Shown: in pieces, positions 10,901 through 21,119 of the stretch
Layout of the letters: each line of letters opens with the position of its first letter
How positions within the stretch are numbered: the stretch's first letter is position 1
Assembly (NCBI GenBank): GCA_004194705.1
Contig: SADC01001171.1
Coordinates: forward strand, 1 to 64,000
Length of the DNA: 64,000 bases
Reading direction: 5' to 3'
Source of the DNA: Ditylenchus dipsaci
Lineage: Eukaryota; Nematoda; Chromadorea; Rhabditida; Anguinidae
Position numbers and translations under genes: made by a program
The notes under the pieces: model-generated
The model's database searches: none
Told to the model about the DNA's origin: nothing
What the model saw: the letters and a program-made list of their open reading frames with translations, nothing else

Positions 10901-12961
10901 CACTACGTGGGATCGAACCTGCAACACTGTTTTGGGCCAAAAAACGCAGACGCTTACGCTGTGGAAGCCACTTTGGAAGCAACCGTGGAAGCCTCCTTTT
11001 CAAACCTAAACGGCTCCCCCTTTAACTGCATTTTTTAACTTTGACAAAAGTTGCAGCTTAACCAATTTAAAGAGGATGAAAATCCCCTTGCTAAGGCAGA
11101 GCAGATGTTTTTGATGGGCAATTTAACTGATTCCATATTGTACTATGAAGCTGCGCTAATGAAAAACCCTCAAGATGCTGAGGTATGTCTTTTATAGCAA
11201 TTTTCAACATTAAAAATTTTTTACAGGCATGGTGCTCTCTAGGCTTGTGCCTTGCAGAAAATGAGCAGGATATACAAGCCCTTTCAGCTTTTCAAAACGC
11301 TACTAAATATGGTGCTCCCAGTCGCAAAACAATTCTTGCTCAATCAGTTTCTCTAGCCAATGAAGGAATGGATTCCCTAGCTTTCCTGGAATTGTCCAAA
11401 TGGATTGCTTTGTACCGAAATGAGAGCATAGAGTCTCAGCAATCAGCATCCAACATTTTCATAGACAACAATTGGATTGCGCAGGTTTCACACAACACCT
11501 GTTATAACATTTTTAAGGCAATATTTTTAATAATTCAGTTAGAAAACAAGTTCATGGATGCAGTAAGACTTTCTGCTACTCCGAATCTGGAGCTTCAAAA
11601 TGCTCTAGCAATTCTTTATAACTTGTCTAAAAACTACGAGAAGGCTATTGATGCGATCACAATTGCAATATCTTTGTCTCCAAATGTGGGTTTTGAGTGT
11701 AGAATATTAAAAGTTTCAAAACACTAGTAATTTGTTAGGATGCTGTATTATGGAACCGTCTAGGCGCATCTCTAGCCAACAGTGAACGCTCAGCGGAAGC
11801 TATAAGTGCCTATAAAAAAGCACTTGAGCTTTTTCCGTCTTATGTTAGAGCCAGATACAATCTTGGTGTGTCTTGCATGAATTTGAACAGCTATCGGTTG
11901 GTTTTTTTTCTAGTTCAAAAAAGAGACCGAAAAGCGATAAAAGTTCCTAAAAGTAATTTGGGTCGCTTAGCCTTATTTAGTTTATTTGCCTTTTTAGCCG
12001 CCCCTGTCATGATTTTGCGCCTATTTAGCCCCACGTCAGAAAGTCCTGAGTACGCCTATGCCCTCAGCACGCGGTCACACCAAAGGTTTATCATACCAAC
12101 CCCCTCCCCCCAACCGTTCCTCCTTCCCGATCACCCCTAACACCCGATTGTACTATTTTCTTCTTAAAAGATAAAAAAATGCTTTTCAACGCTTTTCCTG
12201 CAAAAAAATTGTTGGTCGATAATTTTTTTGGAAGAAATTTTCCTTGGTGCCCCAAGCTAAATCGGCCGCTGGGTGTAAAGTGTAATCGAGTTCTGAGGGT
12301 ATAGTGTATCCCTATACGGGTATAGCGATAGGGTATAGAGTATAGGCTATAGTGAATGTAGCCGGCTGCTGCGTAGGGAGGCCACTGGTCCTATAAGAAG
12401 GTCTCATAAAAAACTCTCTCCAAAACTCATAAAAAAACTCAAATATAATTTCATATACTAGGCCTCCGCTTATATATTGCCTTCGTCCTCCTGTTTATTT
12501 TATTACTTTAGGAGCAGGATAGGCCAGCATCTGTGAGGACAGATCCAAAAATATTTACCGAACTAGAAAAAGGTGAAAAAAGATGCTGACCTACCCTTGG
12601 TCAAGCTGAAAAATTAACAAAAGAACCAAGACAAAATAAGAAAAGTTGCTCGATGGAACTAGTGGCAAATTTTACTAGATGCAGCCAAGACTTTAGGTCT
12701 ACTGAAATTTTCCTTTTTTTTAGTCAAAGCAAAACAATTCTTTAGGTTTTTTACTTTTTATAATCTTTTTTTACTATTTTAGAGATGCCATCGGCCACTT
12801 CCTGAGTGCTCTAAAACTCCAAAAATCGCCTGAGACCTCACAGATCTGGTCAAGTTGAGATCTTCCGTGATAAGAACAAGTGATCAGCCAGGCTCTAGTC
12901 CGAAATAATGGATGCATTGGATTGCAGAGATCTGGAACGAATTCTCAAATATTTTGAATAA
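7997..12961 (+). CDS. pex5: Peroxisomal targeting signal 1 receptor PEX5
   Basis: PEX5 is the soluble receptor that binds C-terminal SKL-type (PTS1) signals through TPR repeats and docks at the peroxisome via PEX14/PEX13. Exons: 7997-8143, 8193-8329, 9917-10072, 10124-10358, 11057-11182, 11227-11484, 11539-11685, 11739-11896 and 12783-12961, about 514 codons. The N-terminus [10 protein letters not shown] matches the conserved cysteine-containing PEX5 start. PEX14-binding WxxxF motifs are WSEEF (9939), WASEF (9996) and WTNEF (10209). TPRs include [40 protein letters not shown] and [15 protein letters not shown]; the end [12 protein letters not shown] matches the family C-terminus. Intron 3 begins GC rather than GT, and only that donor keeps frame. 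The last exon needs one added base near 12858 and another near 12906, so it is either damaged or mis-sequenced. The ATG lies 7 nt inside an exon opened by a TTTTGCAG acceptor. Confidence 0.92.
8144..8192 (+). other. Short introns of PEX5 (44-54 nt)
   Basis: PEX5 introns sit at 8144-8192 (49 nt), 10073-10123 (51 nt, GC-AG), 11183-11226 (44 nt), 11485-11538 (54 nt, open in frame) and 11686-11738 (53 nt). The long ones, 8330-9916, 10359-11056 and 11897-12782, hold transposon-derived repeats. The coordinates given are those of the first intron. Confidence 0.8.
8579..9429. mobile_element. hAT-type foldback element, TTTACCCCGTCAAA arrays
   Basis: An exact 8-bp duplication TTATTTAG lies at 8571-8578 and 9430-9437. 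Two long inverted arms carry TTTACCCCGTCAAATTACTGA units at the outside and a shared block with GAGCGGATCAGATTTCGG inside. It lies in the second PEX5 intron. A reversed relative is at 37998-38807. Confidence 0.9.
9590..9900. repeat. GGGACGGGACAGG repeat
   Basis: Units of GGGACGGGACAGGCAT and its inverse CCTGTCCCGTC, with ends reading CATCTCTA. Probably the remains of two short TAGAGATG-ended elements at the end of a PEX5 intron. No complete duplication found. Confidence 0.5.
10690..10975. repeat. Inverted pair of tRNA-like SINE sequences in a PEX5 intron
   Basis: The plus copy ends GCAGGTTCAATCCCACGTAG. The minus copy contains A-box GCGTAAGCGTCTGCG and B-box GGTTCGATCCC. They are separated by a CCAGTTCTAAGGGTAATTTG block that is itself inverted. 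Confidence 0.6.
12470..12640. repeat. Foldback family (TATGTTAGGACGRACT type), copy in the last PEX5 intron
   Basis: GGCCAGCATCTGTGAGGACAG and the AACAAAAGAACCAAGACAA end match the family at 4990-5470. The rest of the intron (11897-12782) is AT-rich, with a GGGTATAG repeat near 12300. Confidence 0.45.
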
Positions 12962-14086
12962 CAATTTTTTTGGACGTGCTAAATATGTGCTTGAGTTTCC
13001 CTGTTTGTGATTTAGTAAGCAGCTGGGTGGGGGCTTGAAGGAACAGACTCTTCCTTGACTCATTTATCACAATTAATCGGCTGACTTGGTTGTGTTGATC
13101 AGCCACACTTATATCTTCACTTAGCAAAGACTATTTTAAAATATTTTCTGACATAAATATGTTTATGTGTTTTAATAATATTATCTGTCTAGAAAATATT
13201 TAAAATTGTCAAAATCTTCTTGATTTTTTCAAATTTCGGTCCTATTGAAACATACCCCACCCAACAATTCAGGCTTTGGCTTAGGCCCGTAGGCTTAGGC
13301 TGTGAGTAAGGCTCAGGGCCTGGCCATTACTAACAAGGGCTTTTGCACAACGTTTTTCTTCAAAATAGTGGTTATAAGTACTCTCCAAAAATTATTGGGG
13401 AGGGTATATTCAAGTAGCTTTTTGGGAGGGGTATGTTCCAGTAGCGTCCTAATTTCTCTTAGCTTTAAGGTATCTTAAAGCAGTGTTGTGAATTTTTTGA
13501 TTTTTTAGCCAAAGTTTTGTGGTATACCGTTTCTGCTTAAGAGTCTAAATCACTTTTTTGTAGCATCGGTCAATGTCGTTACATCACTGCTTTACAGTGT
13601 AGGAATAATATTGAACCTGAGCTCCACAACGGCCAATCCCCCGCTTGAACCTTAGCCACCCCATCCCCCCTCAAAAATTTTCGAAAAAAATAATTCGCCA
13701 CATATTTTGATTTGACGAAGCGGAAGGGGGAGGACAGGTTCGAGTGAGTGGGAGGGAGGGCGGATTCAGATTCAAGTGCTCCAAAGTAGGATAGCACGAA
13801 GGGTTACCTGATCGGTTCAAATATCCATACACTCAATTTTTTTTAATTACGGCGAAAAAAACAATTAATGCACTCGGCCCTGATCACCTGCCTGCTTGCT
13901 ACCCTAGACAAAATTACTAGATTTTCTAAATAATTATGAAAATGATTTATATATTATTTGTGTTTTCGAAAATAAATTTTTTATCGTGCTTTTGTCGCAA
14001 TATTCACCTTTTAGATGAAAATTTGCAAAACAATATTTTATTTCTTCTACTTGTTGTGTATAGTCAAATTACCCATTTTTGGCAGA
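12962..14086. other. Non-genic stretch after PEX5
   Basis: Contains a foldback relative at 13240-13455 (GGACGCTACTGGAATATACC-type ends; also at 16030-16290 and 47920-48115). It is otherwise AT-rich. I see no gene. Confidence 0.4.
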
Positions 14087-14258
14087 GGAAGAAGAGTATG
14101 AAAAGCACATTGTGGACAAGATAGACAACATCAACTCCATTACTAGAATTGGTACTGAAGATGTGCAAGAGCACATCCAACATGTCATGCAAGAGATCAG
14201 TGCTGAAGAGAATAAAGATCTCTCACCACCGACAAATGACAGGACTGACAACTTGTAA
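14087..14258 (+). CDS. Possible 3' coding exon of an unidentified gene
   Basis: After a TTTTTGGCAG acceptor an open frame runs to TAA at 14256-14258. It is acidic and helix-prone (EEEEYEKHIVDKIDNIN, later VQEHIQHVMQEISAEENK). Codon use and the acceptor suggest a genuine terminal exon, but I found no upstream exon between the PEX5 stop and here. I do not recognise the product. It could be a leftover of a transposed gene fragment. Confidence 0.3.
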
Positions 14259-14309
14259 GCGCTTTAAACAATGGCAAAATGGGTGACCGAGAGCTTTTTT
14301 CGAGACTCT

Positions 14310-14724
14310 GTTTGGCTCTATATGTGTTCGAAGGTGCACCAAAAAAATGCCTTAGTTCCCCCTGTTGCTTTTGCATATTTTTTTTTTATCTAGTTTCAGA
14401 AATTTTTTATAAACATTTAACCATTACTAAGCAAAAAAAATTCTGTTGTAAAATGTAAATAAAAATTGTAGTTTGGTCCCCCAAGCTGATTCAGGCTTAG
14501 GCAAGGCTAGGACAAGCGTATGTTAACACGAACTCAAACATGTTTTTCTTACTTCTTTGAGCTATGGAAAGCATGTTTAAGTCTGTACTAACATACGGTG
14601 GCCTACCCTTGCTTGAGCATGAAGCCTAACAAAAATAACAATATTTTGAAAAAAACTGTGCCAAAAAAACAACAGGGGTACCAAGGCATTCTTTTTGGGT
14701 GTAACCTCGAACACATATAGAGCC
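14310..14724. repeat. Foldback element, TATGTTAACACGAACT family
   Basis: The inverted ends CTATATGTGTTCGA...AATGCCTT and AAGGCATT...TCGA..CATATAG enclose inner inverted AACTCAAACATG and CATGTTTAAGTC blocks. Confidence 0.7.
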
Positions 14725-16410
14725 CTCTGTTTTAACTTTTTATGAAACCAGACTTTATAAGCCTTTGCTTTAGTTGAATCTAAAGACCTGATCTAATTTA
14801 AAAAAACATAGATTGGTCCTATGGTTTTGAAGCAAAACCTTTTCCGGGCAGTTGTATGTACAAATTTGATTGTTGCCCAGACAACTGCCCTTTTCATAAA
14901 TTCTTATTGATACAAATTGTGGGCAGAATCAGACGAGAAGCAGGACTACTATTTTTGAAGATCTTTGAAATGTTCGTGTTCTTGAAAAAAATTAAAATCC
15001 TGGGCCGGGATTTATTCACCCTTTTTATTCGACGCCATAAGCGTACACAGTGGGGCTAGCTGGGATATAGCCCTTGTCCACGTCACGATTTCCGCCAGTA
15101 AACGTTAGCCCCTCGTCAAAATTTTTGACTGAAAAAAATTTTCTAGCATTTCCGTCAGAATTTTTGACGCTGTTGAGTACCACTAAAATTTATATCAAAA
15201 TTTCATGACCAAAAGTTATGGTCTAGCCGATTTTTTTTGAAATATCATGTAAATTAGAAGTAGAAAATTTGTTCCAGCTTTAAAGTATTTTTTTGACTTT
15301 TATTCTTTATTTTTTTAAATTTATTCAACATGTCACATTGATTTCTACTATTGTTTGCTTAATTTTTTTACAATGATCATAGTATGAAAAGAGTAATAAG
15401 TAAAAGTAATAAAGGTAAGAGTATAAAAAATTAATTATCTGAATTTTCCACGTTTATTGCTAGAACGATGGTTTAAAGACATTTAAAACATGTCTTACAT
15501 GCCCATGCAAATGCGCCAATAAAGGGGCATAAATCTCACAAACGTCCCACAAAATATAAAATCAGAGACATAATTTCAAACGAATTGTTTTATGTGAAAA
15601 AAAAATAATTTTCAAAATTTTTGTCAAAGGATAAAATGTGGTAGATGATTACGATTACAAATGTATGTAACAATAAAATGTGCCTGAAAATGTCAAAAAC
15701 AATAAACAAAAATATTATTTTCTAACATTTTAGATCAAATAAAAAGTATATGAAAGACAAAATTCAATAATAAGGTTTTTCTCATGCTGTTGCAATCCAG
15801 TGATGACCGTACTTGCACGCTGCACGAGCGATGGCGCGCCACCGGGTAAATTGGCCAAGTGGATCCGCCGGCGCGAAAATTTTGTGATGCGCCGGCGCTT
15901 TGAAAAGTGGAAAAATTGACAGAAGGCACGAGACCGTATTTCAGTACTATGCATATTCTATCAGTTGCAAAAAACATCGGTTTAATGTGAATTTTGGCGT
16001 TACTCGGTTTTAAACAACCCAACCACCCTCCTCCAAACACGTCCTCAGGAATACACCCCCCCCCCCCCCAATAATTTTAGCTTAGGAATTAGGCTTAGCC
16101 CTTAGGCTGAGGCTTCTGGTCTCAGGCTTAAAGATAACCCGTACTAATTCAGCATTTTAAAAAGAGCATTGTTTTAGGTACGCCTGAAATTATCGCGGGG
16201 ATGATGGGGGGGGGTGTATACGAGTAGCTTTTAGGGGGCGGGGCGGACGTGGCTGGTTGTATTACCGAGTAGCGTCTCAATTTTACCATATTTACAAAAG
16301 CTTCAAAATTTTTTCTTATTTTATATAAGCCGGCGCTGCGCCAGCGCTAAAATGACATCTGATAAGCGCGTGCGTTTGAGTATGATAATGGCAAAATAAA
16401 ATTGTTTATA
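14725..16410. other. Non-genic AT-rich stretch
   Basis: No convincing gene. A short GCCGGCGC-rich patch is at 15830-15900 with a partner at 16329-16350, and a foldback relative with CCCCCCCC ends lies at 16030-16290. Confidence 0.4.
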
Positions 16411-16557
16411 CAGTCGAACCTCGATTTAGTGGCACCCTGATGGCGTTTGGTTGGCCAGAGTTGCCAAACTTGGCCAAAGTTTACCCCGATTTAGTGGCAC
16501 CTCGATTTAGTGCACCTAAGCTTGTCCCTAGGGTGCCACTAAATCGAGGTTTGACTG
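16411..16557. mobile_element. Pogo-like MITE
   Basis: TA-flanked, with ends CAGTCGAACCTCGATTTAGT and the inverse TCGAGGTTTGACTG. 147 bp. The interior repeats TTTAGTGGCACC. Confidence 0.85.
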
Positions 16558-16589
16558 TAATTTTAAAACGTTTTAAAATTGATATAATT

Positions 16590-16867
16590 CAGCCTGTTTC
16601 ACGAACAAAAGGAATTGAAGACTACTCCTTCACCTACCATTGCAACAGCTTTGAAACATGAAGAAAAGAAGATTCACAGTATCGGTAAAGCTTTGCTTGA
16701 AAAATTTCCATTTTAATTTTAAAATTGGCAGACCTTTCTGCAAACCAATCTATCCTCAAGTGGTTCAGCAAAACACATCTTCACCTCACATGCTCACCCC
16801 ACAATCGCAGCTGCAAACGTCACCACGAAAAGATGGGCGAAAGAGATGTCAGAAGAAAAAGAAATAA
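16590..16867 (+). CDS. Possible two-exon gene fragment, unknown product
   Basis: A frame containing TPSPTIATALKHEEKKIHSI ends at a GTAAAG donor near 16684. It resumes after a TTGGCAG acceptor at about 16732 with DLSANQSILKWFSKTHLHL and a basic tail RDVRRKRNKHK, stopping by about 16876. The piece QSILKWF loosely resembles a PCNA-interacting (PIP) box but lacks the second aromatic residue, so no function is claimed. It lies just downstream of a pogo-like MITE. The exon borders are my reading of splice consensus only. Confidence 0.25.
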
Positions 16868-17412
16868 GCACAAAGTATGAGGAACCCCGAGGAGCACAAA
16901 CTGGAATTAACTGTAAGCCCTCCAGTTTTGCTGACTACAAACATGTCACCAGATGTAAAATTCTAACAACAAAAGCTACATATGAACAGGAAAAAGAAGC
17001 CGGAACGAACAGGAATGGCAGCAGTAAAGATGGTTCCAAGCTCGACAGAACAACCACTCCTAACCTTCAAAAGAGCATTTCCACACAACTTTATAGGTTA
17101 GAACTTAGAATTTGACGACCAGAACCTGACGATTTTTTCCTGTACTGTAAAAACAGACTGGCCAAAGTTTTCAAAACTGTGTTAAAAAAATGTCGGACCC
17201 AAGGCGGGAACGAACTTTTGGGGTGCAGGATAAACGAGGTTAAACTGTCCCCCTTTTTTCCCTGGTCTCCCCTTTGGTTTTTTTCCAAAATTTTCGCCTT
17301 GATTATTTTGATATCTAAACTTATAGAGTTACACAGAATTTACACAGAAAATGTAAGATGAAAGACGTAGCAGAGTTCTCTTTGAGACAAAAATAATTTG
17401 GAAAAAAACCAA

Positions 17413-17429
17413 NNNNNNNNNNNNNNNNN
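17413..17429. other. Assembly gap (17 N)
   Basis: Seventeen undetermined bases; the true length of the gap is unknown. Confidence 1.
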
Positions 17430-17501
17430 AACAGCTGTCTGACTTGTAGTGCCGTAGCGTCTTGTCTACATGCTACTTCACGAGTAATTCTGTTTTGAGT
17501 A

Positions 17502-17690
17502 CAGTCCACTCTCGATACAGTGATAGCTCGCGCGGGGATCGGAAAAATATACACTATATCAAGGGTTACACTATATCGAGGGTACACTGTAGCCAGTTTG
17601 GCTTAGAGCCGACTAAATGATGTTTGAAAAAATATACACTAATCGAGATCTTACATTATATCGAGGGTACACTGTATCGAGAGTTGACTG
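17502..17690. mobile_element. Pogo-like MITE
   Basis: TA at 17500-17501 and 17691-17692, with ends CAGTCCACTCTCGATACAG and the inverse. Internal ACTATATCGAGGGTACACTG units. Confidence 0.85.
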
Positions 17691-17977
17691 TATTATTAAC
17701 CATGATCTTGAACTCATTGTGAAACCTTATTTCAAAAAGTAGAATTATTTCTGATATAAACTTTTGGTGATGAGGAATAACGGGAACTTCACTTATTTTT
17801 TTACTGCCATGGTAGTTAATACTGCAGAAGTGTCACGTACCATTCGCTAAATAAAGTAGAATTTTATGAATTGAAACAAATAATAAAATAACCTAATTTT
17901 CTTCCTAACTGTATATCTTTAGAGACATATGCAAGTACACATCGAATGCCCTAGCAACTTTTCTCAAACAAGAAGAT

Positions 17978-18170
17978 TAGGGTTGTCGGGTACCCGAAAT
18001 TTTCGGGTATCGAACCGAGGAACCGGACCGAACCGAAATTTTCGGGTAACGAACCGATACCAAAAACCCGAAACATTCGGGTACCCGAACCGGTACCTGA
18101 ACCCGAAATTTTCGGTACCCGAACCGACCGGAACCGAAATTTTCGGGTACCGAACCGATATCCGAAAAAA
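17978..18170. repeat. ACCCGAAATTTTCGGGTA array (partial hAT-type element)
   Basis: Begins TAGGGTTGTCGGGTACCCG, like other hAT-type ends here, followed by CCGAACCG and ACCCGAAATTTTCGGGT units. No matching right end found. A sister array is at 20105-20267, continued beyond the hAT insertion at 23572-23590 (GCCAACCCTA). Confidence 0.6.
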
Positions 18171-18816
18171 TCGAATTTACAGAAAAAGGCATCCTGCATA
18201 CACGCGGGGTAACTATGAAGTCGGTTAACCTCACTTTTCAACATTCTTACAAACGATATCTGGAAGGACAATACTTTTTTTTTGGCGCGAATGTTTCTTT
18301 TGGGTAATTAGATTGAAAATGTTTCACCTTTTTTCAAGAAGTTTTATTAACACCATAATGTAGCCCGAGATTATGGTCCAGTGATGGGAATTTTCGGATT
18401 TCTCGTCCTCGTACTTCGTATCAAAAATTTTCAGGACCGTACTTCGTACTCGTCTTTGTACCAACTTTTCAAATCGCTCGTACTCGTCTTCGTCCTCGTG
18501 TACGAGGCTAAATGACTCGTACTCGTCTTCGCCCTCATTTTTTTCTCTTCCTTTGTGTTTTCACTCGTACTTTCGCTCGTACTTCATACTTTTAAAGCCA
18601 AAAAGTAAGTTTTTTAAAAAAATTACACCTTTGCTTAAAGCTAGTATATCTTGTTGTTAAATTATAACAGAACATGATTTCCTCAAAGTAATTTCAAGAT
18701 TTGACTTTTCATTAATTCATTACATGAATTTCATGACTTTTCATCATTTCATCCTGTTGTGAAGTGAGATCTATGAAAACACAAGGAATCAAATTTTCGG
18801 CTTTGCTTGGCAACTA

Positions 18817-19065
18817 CAGGGTGGCGCGGAAAAAACGCGCCACTTGAAAGAATTTTGCGTAGGTATCTCCTTGCCACATCATTTTTGCCCAGGAAAATCG
18901 ATGGCGGTGGTTAAGCTACCTAGGAGCCTTGTGGTGTTTCTCTTCATCACAGCCGGCATTGTTGCGGAGGTTTTCGAGGGCTTGCCACCCAAAATCGGTA
19001 ACCGACCGGGCAAGGGTTACGTACTTTGAATTTTTTAAGGTGGCCGATTTTTTTGAGCCACTCTG
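18817..19065. mobile_element. TA-flanked (mariner-like) MITE
   Basis: TA on both sides, with ends CAGGGTGGCGCGG and TTTTTGAGCCACTCTG. 249 bp. It contains no clear transposase. Its right end is duplicated at about 19691-19765. Confidence 0.7.
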
Positions 19066-19316
19066 TATATTGCCACTGATGAAACAGGGGATCCTCGCTT
19101 TCAAAACGACGATGAAAAGAATCAACGCATTGTTGATTATCATCTCAATAACTGGTCAAAACCTAGCGAAGAGAAAGAAAAGCAAATGATTGATTAAGAA
19201 AATCGAAACTGTTGCTTAAAAATTTGTTCAAATAATCGGATTGTTCGTAAAATAAACTTTCGGTAAAAAACAGATTTTGAATTGAGAAAGTTTGAGCAAG
19301 GACGAGTCGTCTTCAC
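18997..19316 (+). repeat. Direct duplication, copy 1
   Basis: About 320 bp from GGTAACCGACCGGGC to GACGAGTCGTCTTCAC, repeated at 19691-20015 with mostly one-base indels in homopolymers. Confidence 0.9.
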
Positions 19317-19458
19317 CCTTCGTTTTTCCGTCCTACTCTTTGCCCCTTCGCCACGTCCTCCTCCTCATACTTGTAATTTTTTGAGCCTCGTACTTCGTCC
19401 TTGTCCTCGTAGTACGAGGATGAGGACGAAGACGAGGACGAGTGCACAAGACTGATGG

Positions 19459-19612
19459 TTTCTATTGAGGTATCATTTGTTGCATCATCTCTGAAAATGC
19501 AATATCTTAATGTAAAGTATCAACCAAATGTTGTTCTTATTTGGTTCATACTTAAACTCTTGTATTACATTTTTCAGAGATGATGCAACAAATGATATCT
19601 CATTAGAAACTA
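19459..19612. repeat. Short palindromic repeat
   Basis: GTTTCTATTGAGGTATCATT... pairs with ...AATGATATCTCATTAGAAAC. The inner arms are GCATCATCTCTGAAAA and TTTTCAGAGATGATGC. Confidence 0.7.
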
Positions 19613-19690
19613 GAGTCGCAGGACTACATAATGGTGTTGGAACTTCTTGAAAGTGCGACAGTAAATTAAATAAAAATGGAAATGCATAAA

Positions 19691-20015
19691 GGTAACCGAC
19701 CGGGCAAGGGGTTACGTACTTCAATTTTTAAAGGTGGCCGATTTTTTTTGAGCCACCCTGTATATTGCCACTGATAAAACAGGAAGATCCTTGCTTTCAA
19801 AACGACGATGAAAAGAATCAACGCATTGTTGATTATCATCTCAAATAACTGGTCAAAACCTAGCGAAGAGAAAAAAAAGCAAATGATTGATTAAGAAAAT
19901 CAAAACTGTTGCTTTAAAAATTTGTTCAAATAATCGGATTGTTCGTAAAAATAAACTTTTCGGTAAAAAACAGATTTGAATTGAGAAAGTTTGAGCAAGG
20001 ACGAGTCGTCTTCAC
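19691..20015 (+). repeat. Direct duplication, copy 2
   Basis: Second copy of 18997-19316. It includes the right terminus of the TA-flanked MITE. Confidence 0.9.
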
Positions 20016-20339
20016 ATTTTCAGGTTAAAACATTTTTAAACATTTTCAGGTTGACACAAGCAAACAAATTGTTGTAAATCTTTGATCCCACTGTTTGAAA
20101 TCGTGTCTCGACTTTCGGGTACCCGAACCGATACCCGAAACCCGAAACTTTCGAATACCCCGAACCGAACCGGTACCCGAAACCCGAAACTTTCGGGTAC
20201 CCGAACCGAACCGATACCCGAAAAAACCGGGTTTCGGTTCCAATTACCCGAAAACGGGTACCCGAACCAGGGTTCGCAAAAAAGGCCTGTTTTTGAGAAT
20301 GCTAGTAGAAGGCAATTCGCAAACACTTGTAAGTCAAAG

Positions 20340-20870
20340 TCAAAGTCTAGCTCACCATATTAATTTCACTAGCATTTCTAAGTCTAGTAAAAACAAAACG
20401 CCAAGCTAGCATTTACAAAAGTTCAATTTTGCGGGAGATCTTTACTAGCATTTCTAAGTCTAGTAAAAACAAAACGCCAAGCTAGCATTTACAAAAGTTC
20501 AATTTTGCGGGAGATCTTTACTAGCATTTCTAAAGTCTAGTAAAAACAAAACGCCAGCTAGCATTTACAAAGTTCAATTTTGCGGGAGATCTTTACTAGC
20601 ATTTCTAAAGTCTAGTGAAAACAAACGCCAAGCTAGCATTTACAAAAGTTCAATTTTGCGGGAGATCTTTACTAGCATTTCTAAAGTCTAGTAAAAACAA
20701 AACGCCAAGCTAGCATTTACAAAAGTTCAATTTTGCGGGAGATCTTTACTAGCATTTGTAAAGTCTAGTAAAAACAAAACGCCAAGCTAGCATTTACAAA
20801 GTTCAATTTTTGCCATCGATTTCTACTAGCATTTCTAAAGTCTACCATAATAAAAATTTCGAGTAAGCAT
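20340..20870. repeat. Left subterminal array of the hAT element
   Basis: About seven copies of a roughly 76-bp unit containing CTAGCATTT, TAGTAAAAACAAAACGCC and TTTTGCGGGAGATC. The CTAGCATT core is probably a transposase-binding site. Confidence 0.9.
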
Positions 20871-21119
20871 TTTTGAATGCCGTTTGTGGGTTAAGTTGTG
20901 CTAGAATCGGCTAAACTCCACTAATATGAAACTGTCGAACTACTTATCGATATATTTGAGTTCTATTTAGTAGTTCTCCTTACATTGTGTCTGATCCAAC
21001 ATTTTTTTATACCAAAATGACAAAGACAAGGATTATAAATTCGTAACACTTTATTCAACCAAGAAATAACAAAAAGCGTGTATAACAAAACGAACAAATT
21101 CAACACATCAATGAGACTC

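Larger units (their letters stand above)
18379..19454. repeat. CTCGTCCTCGT-array element with nested insertions
   Basis: Left CAGTGATGGGAATTTTCGG with CTCGTACTCGTCTTCGTCC repeats (18400-18545), and right inverted GAGGACGAAGACGAGGACG ending ..AAGACTG. The flanks do not match well as a duplication, so the bounds are tentative. An outer inverted pair (18325-18366 and 19618-19660) encloses it. Confidence 0.5.

Noticed and set aside
16590..16867. PCNA-binding protein suggested by QSILKWF
   Set aside because: The second aromatic of a PIP box is missing and no other domain supports the idea.
17929..18271. Frames rich in GTRNFRV or PENFGSV on both strands
   Set aside because: Produced by the ACCCGAAATTTTCGGGTA array; the same happens at 20036-20409.
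20340..20870. CRISPR-like regular repeats
   Set aside because: The units are head-to-tail tandem repeats without unique spacers, belong to hAT subterminal arrays, and the host is eukaryotic.
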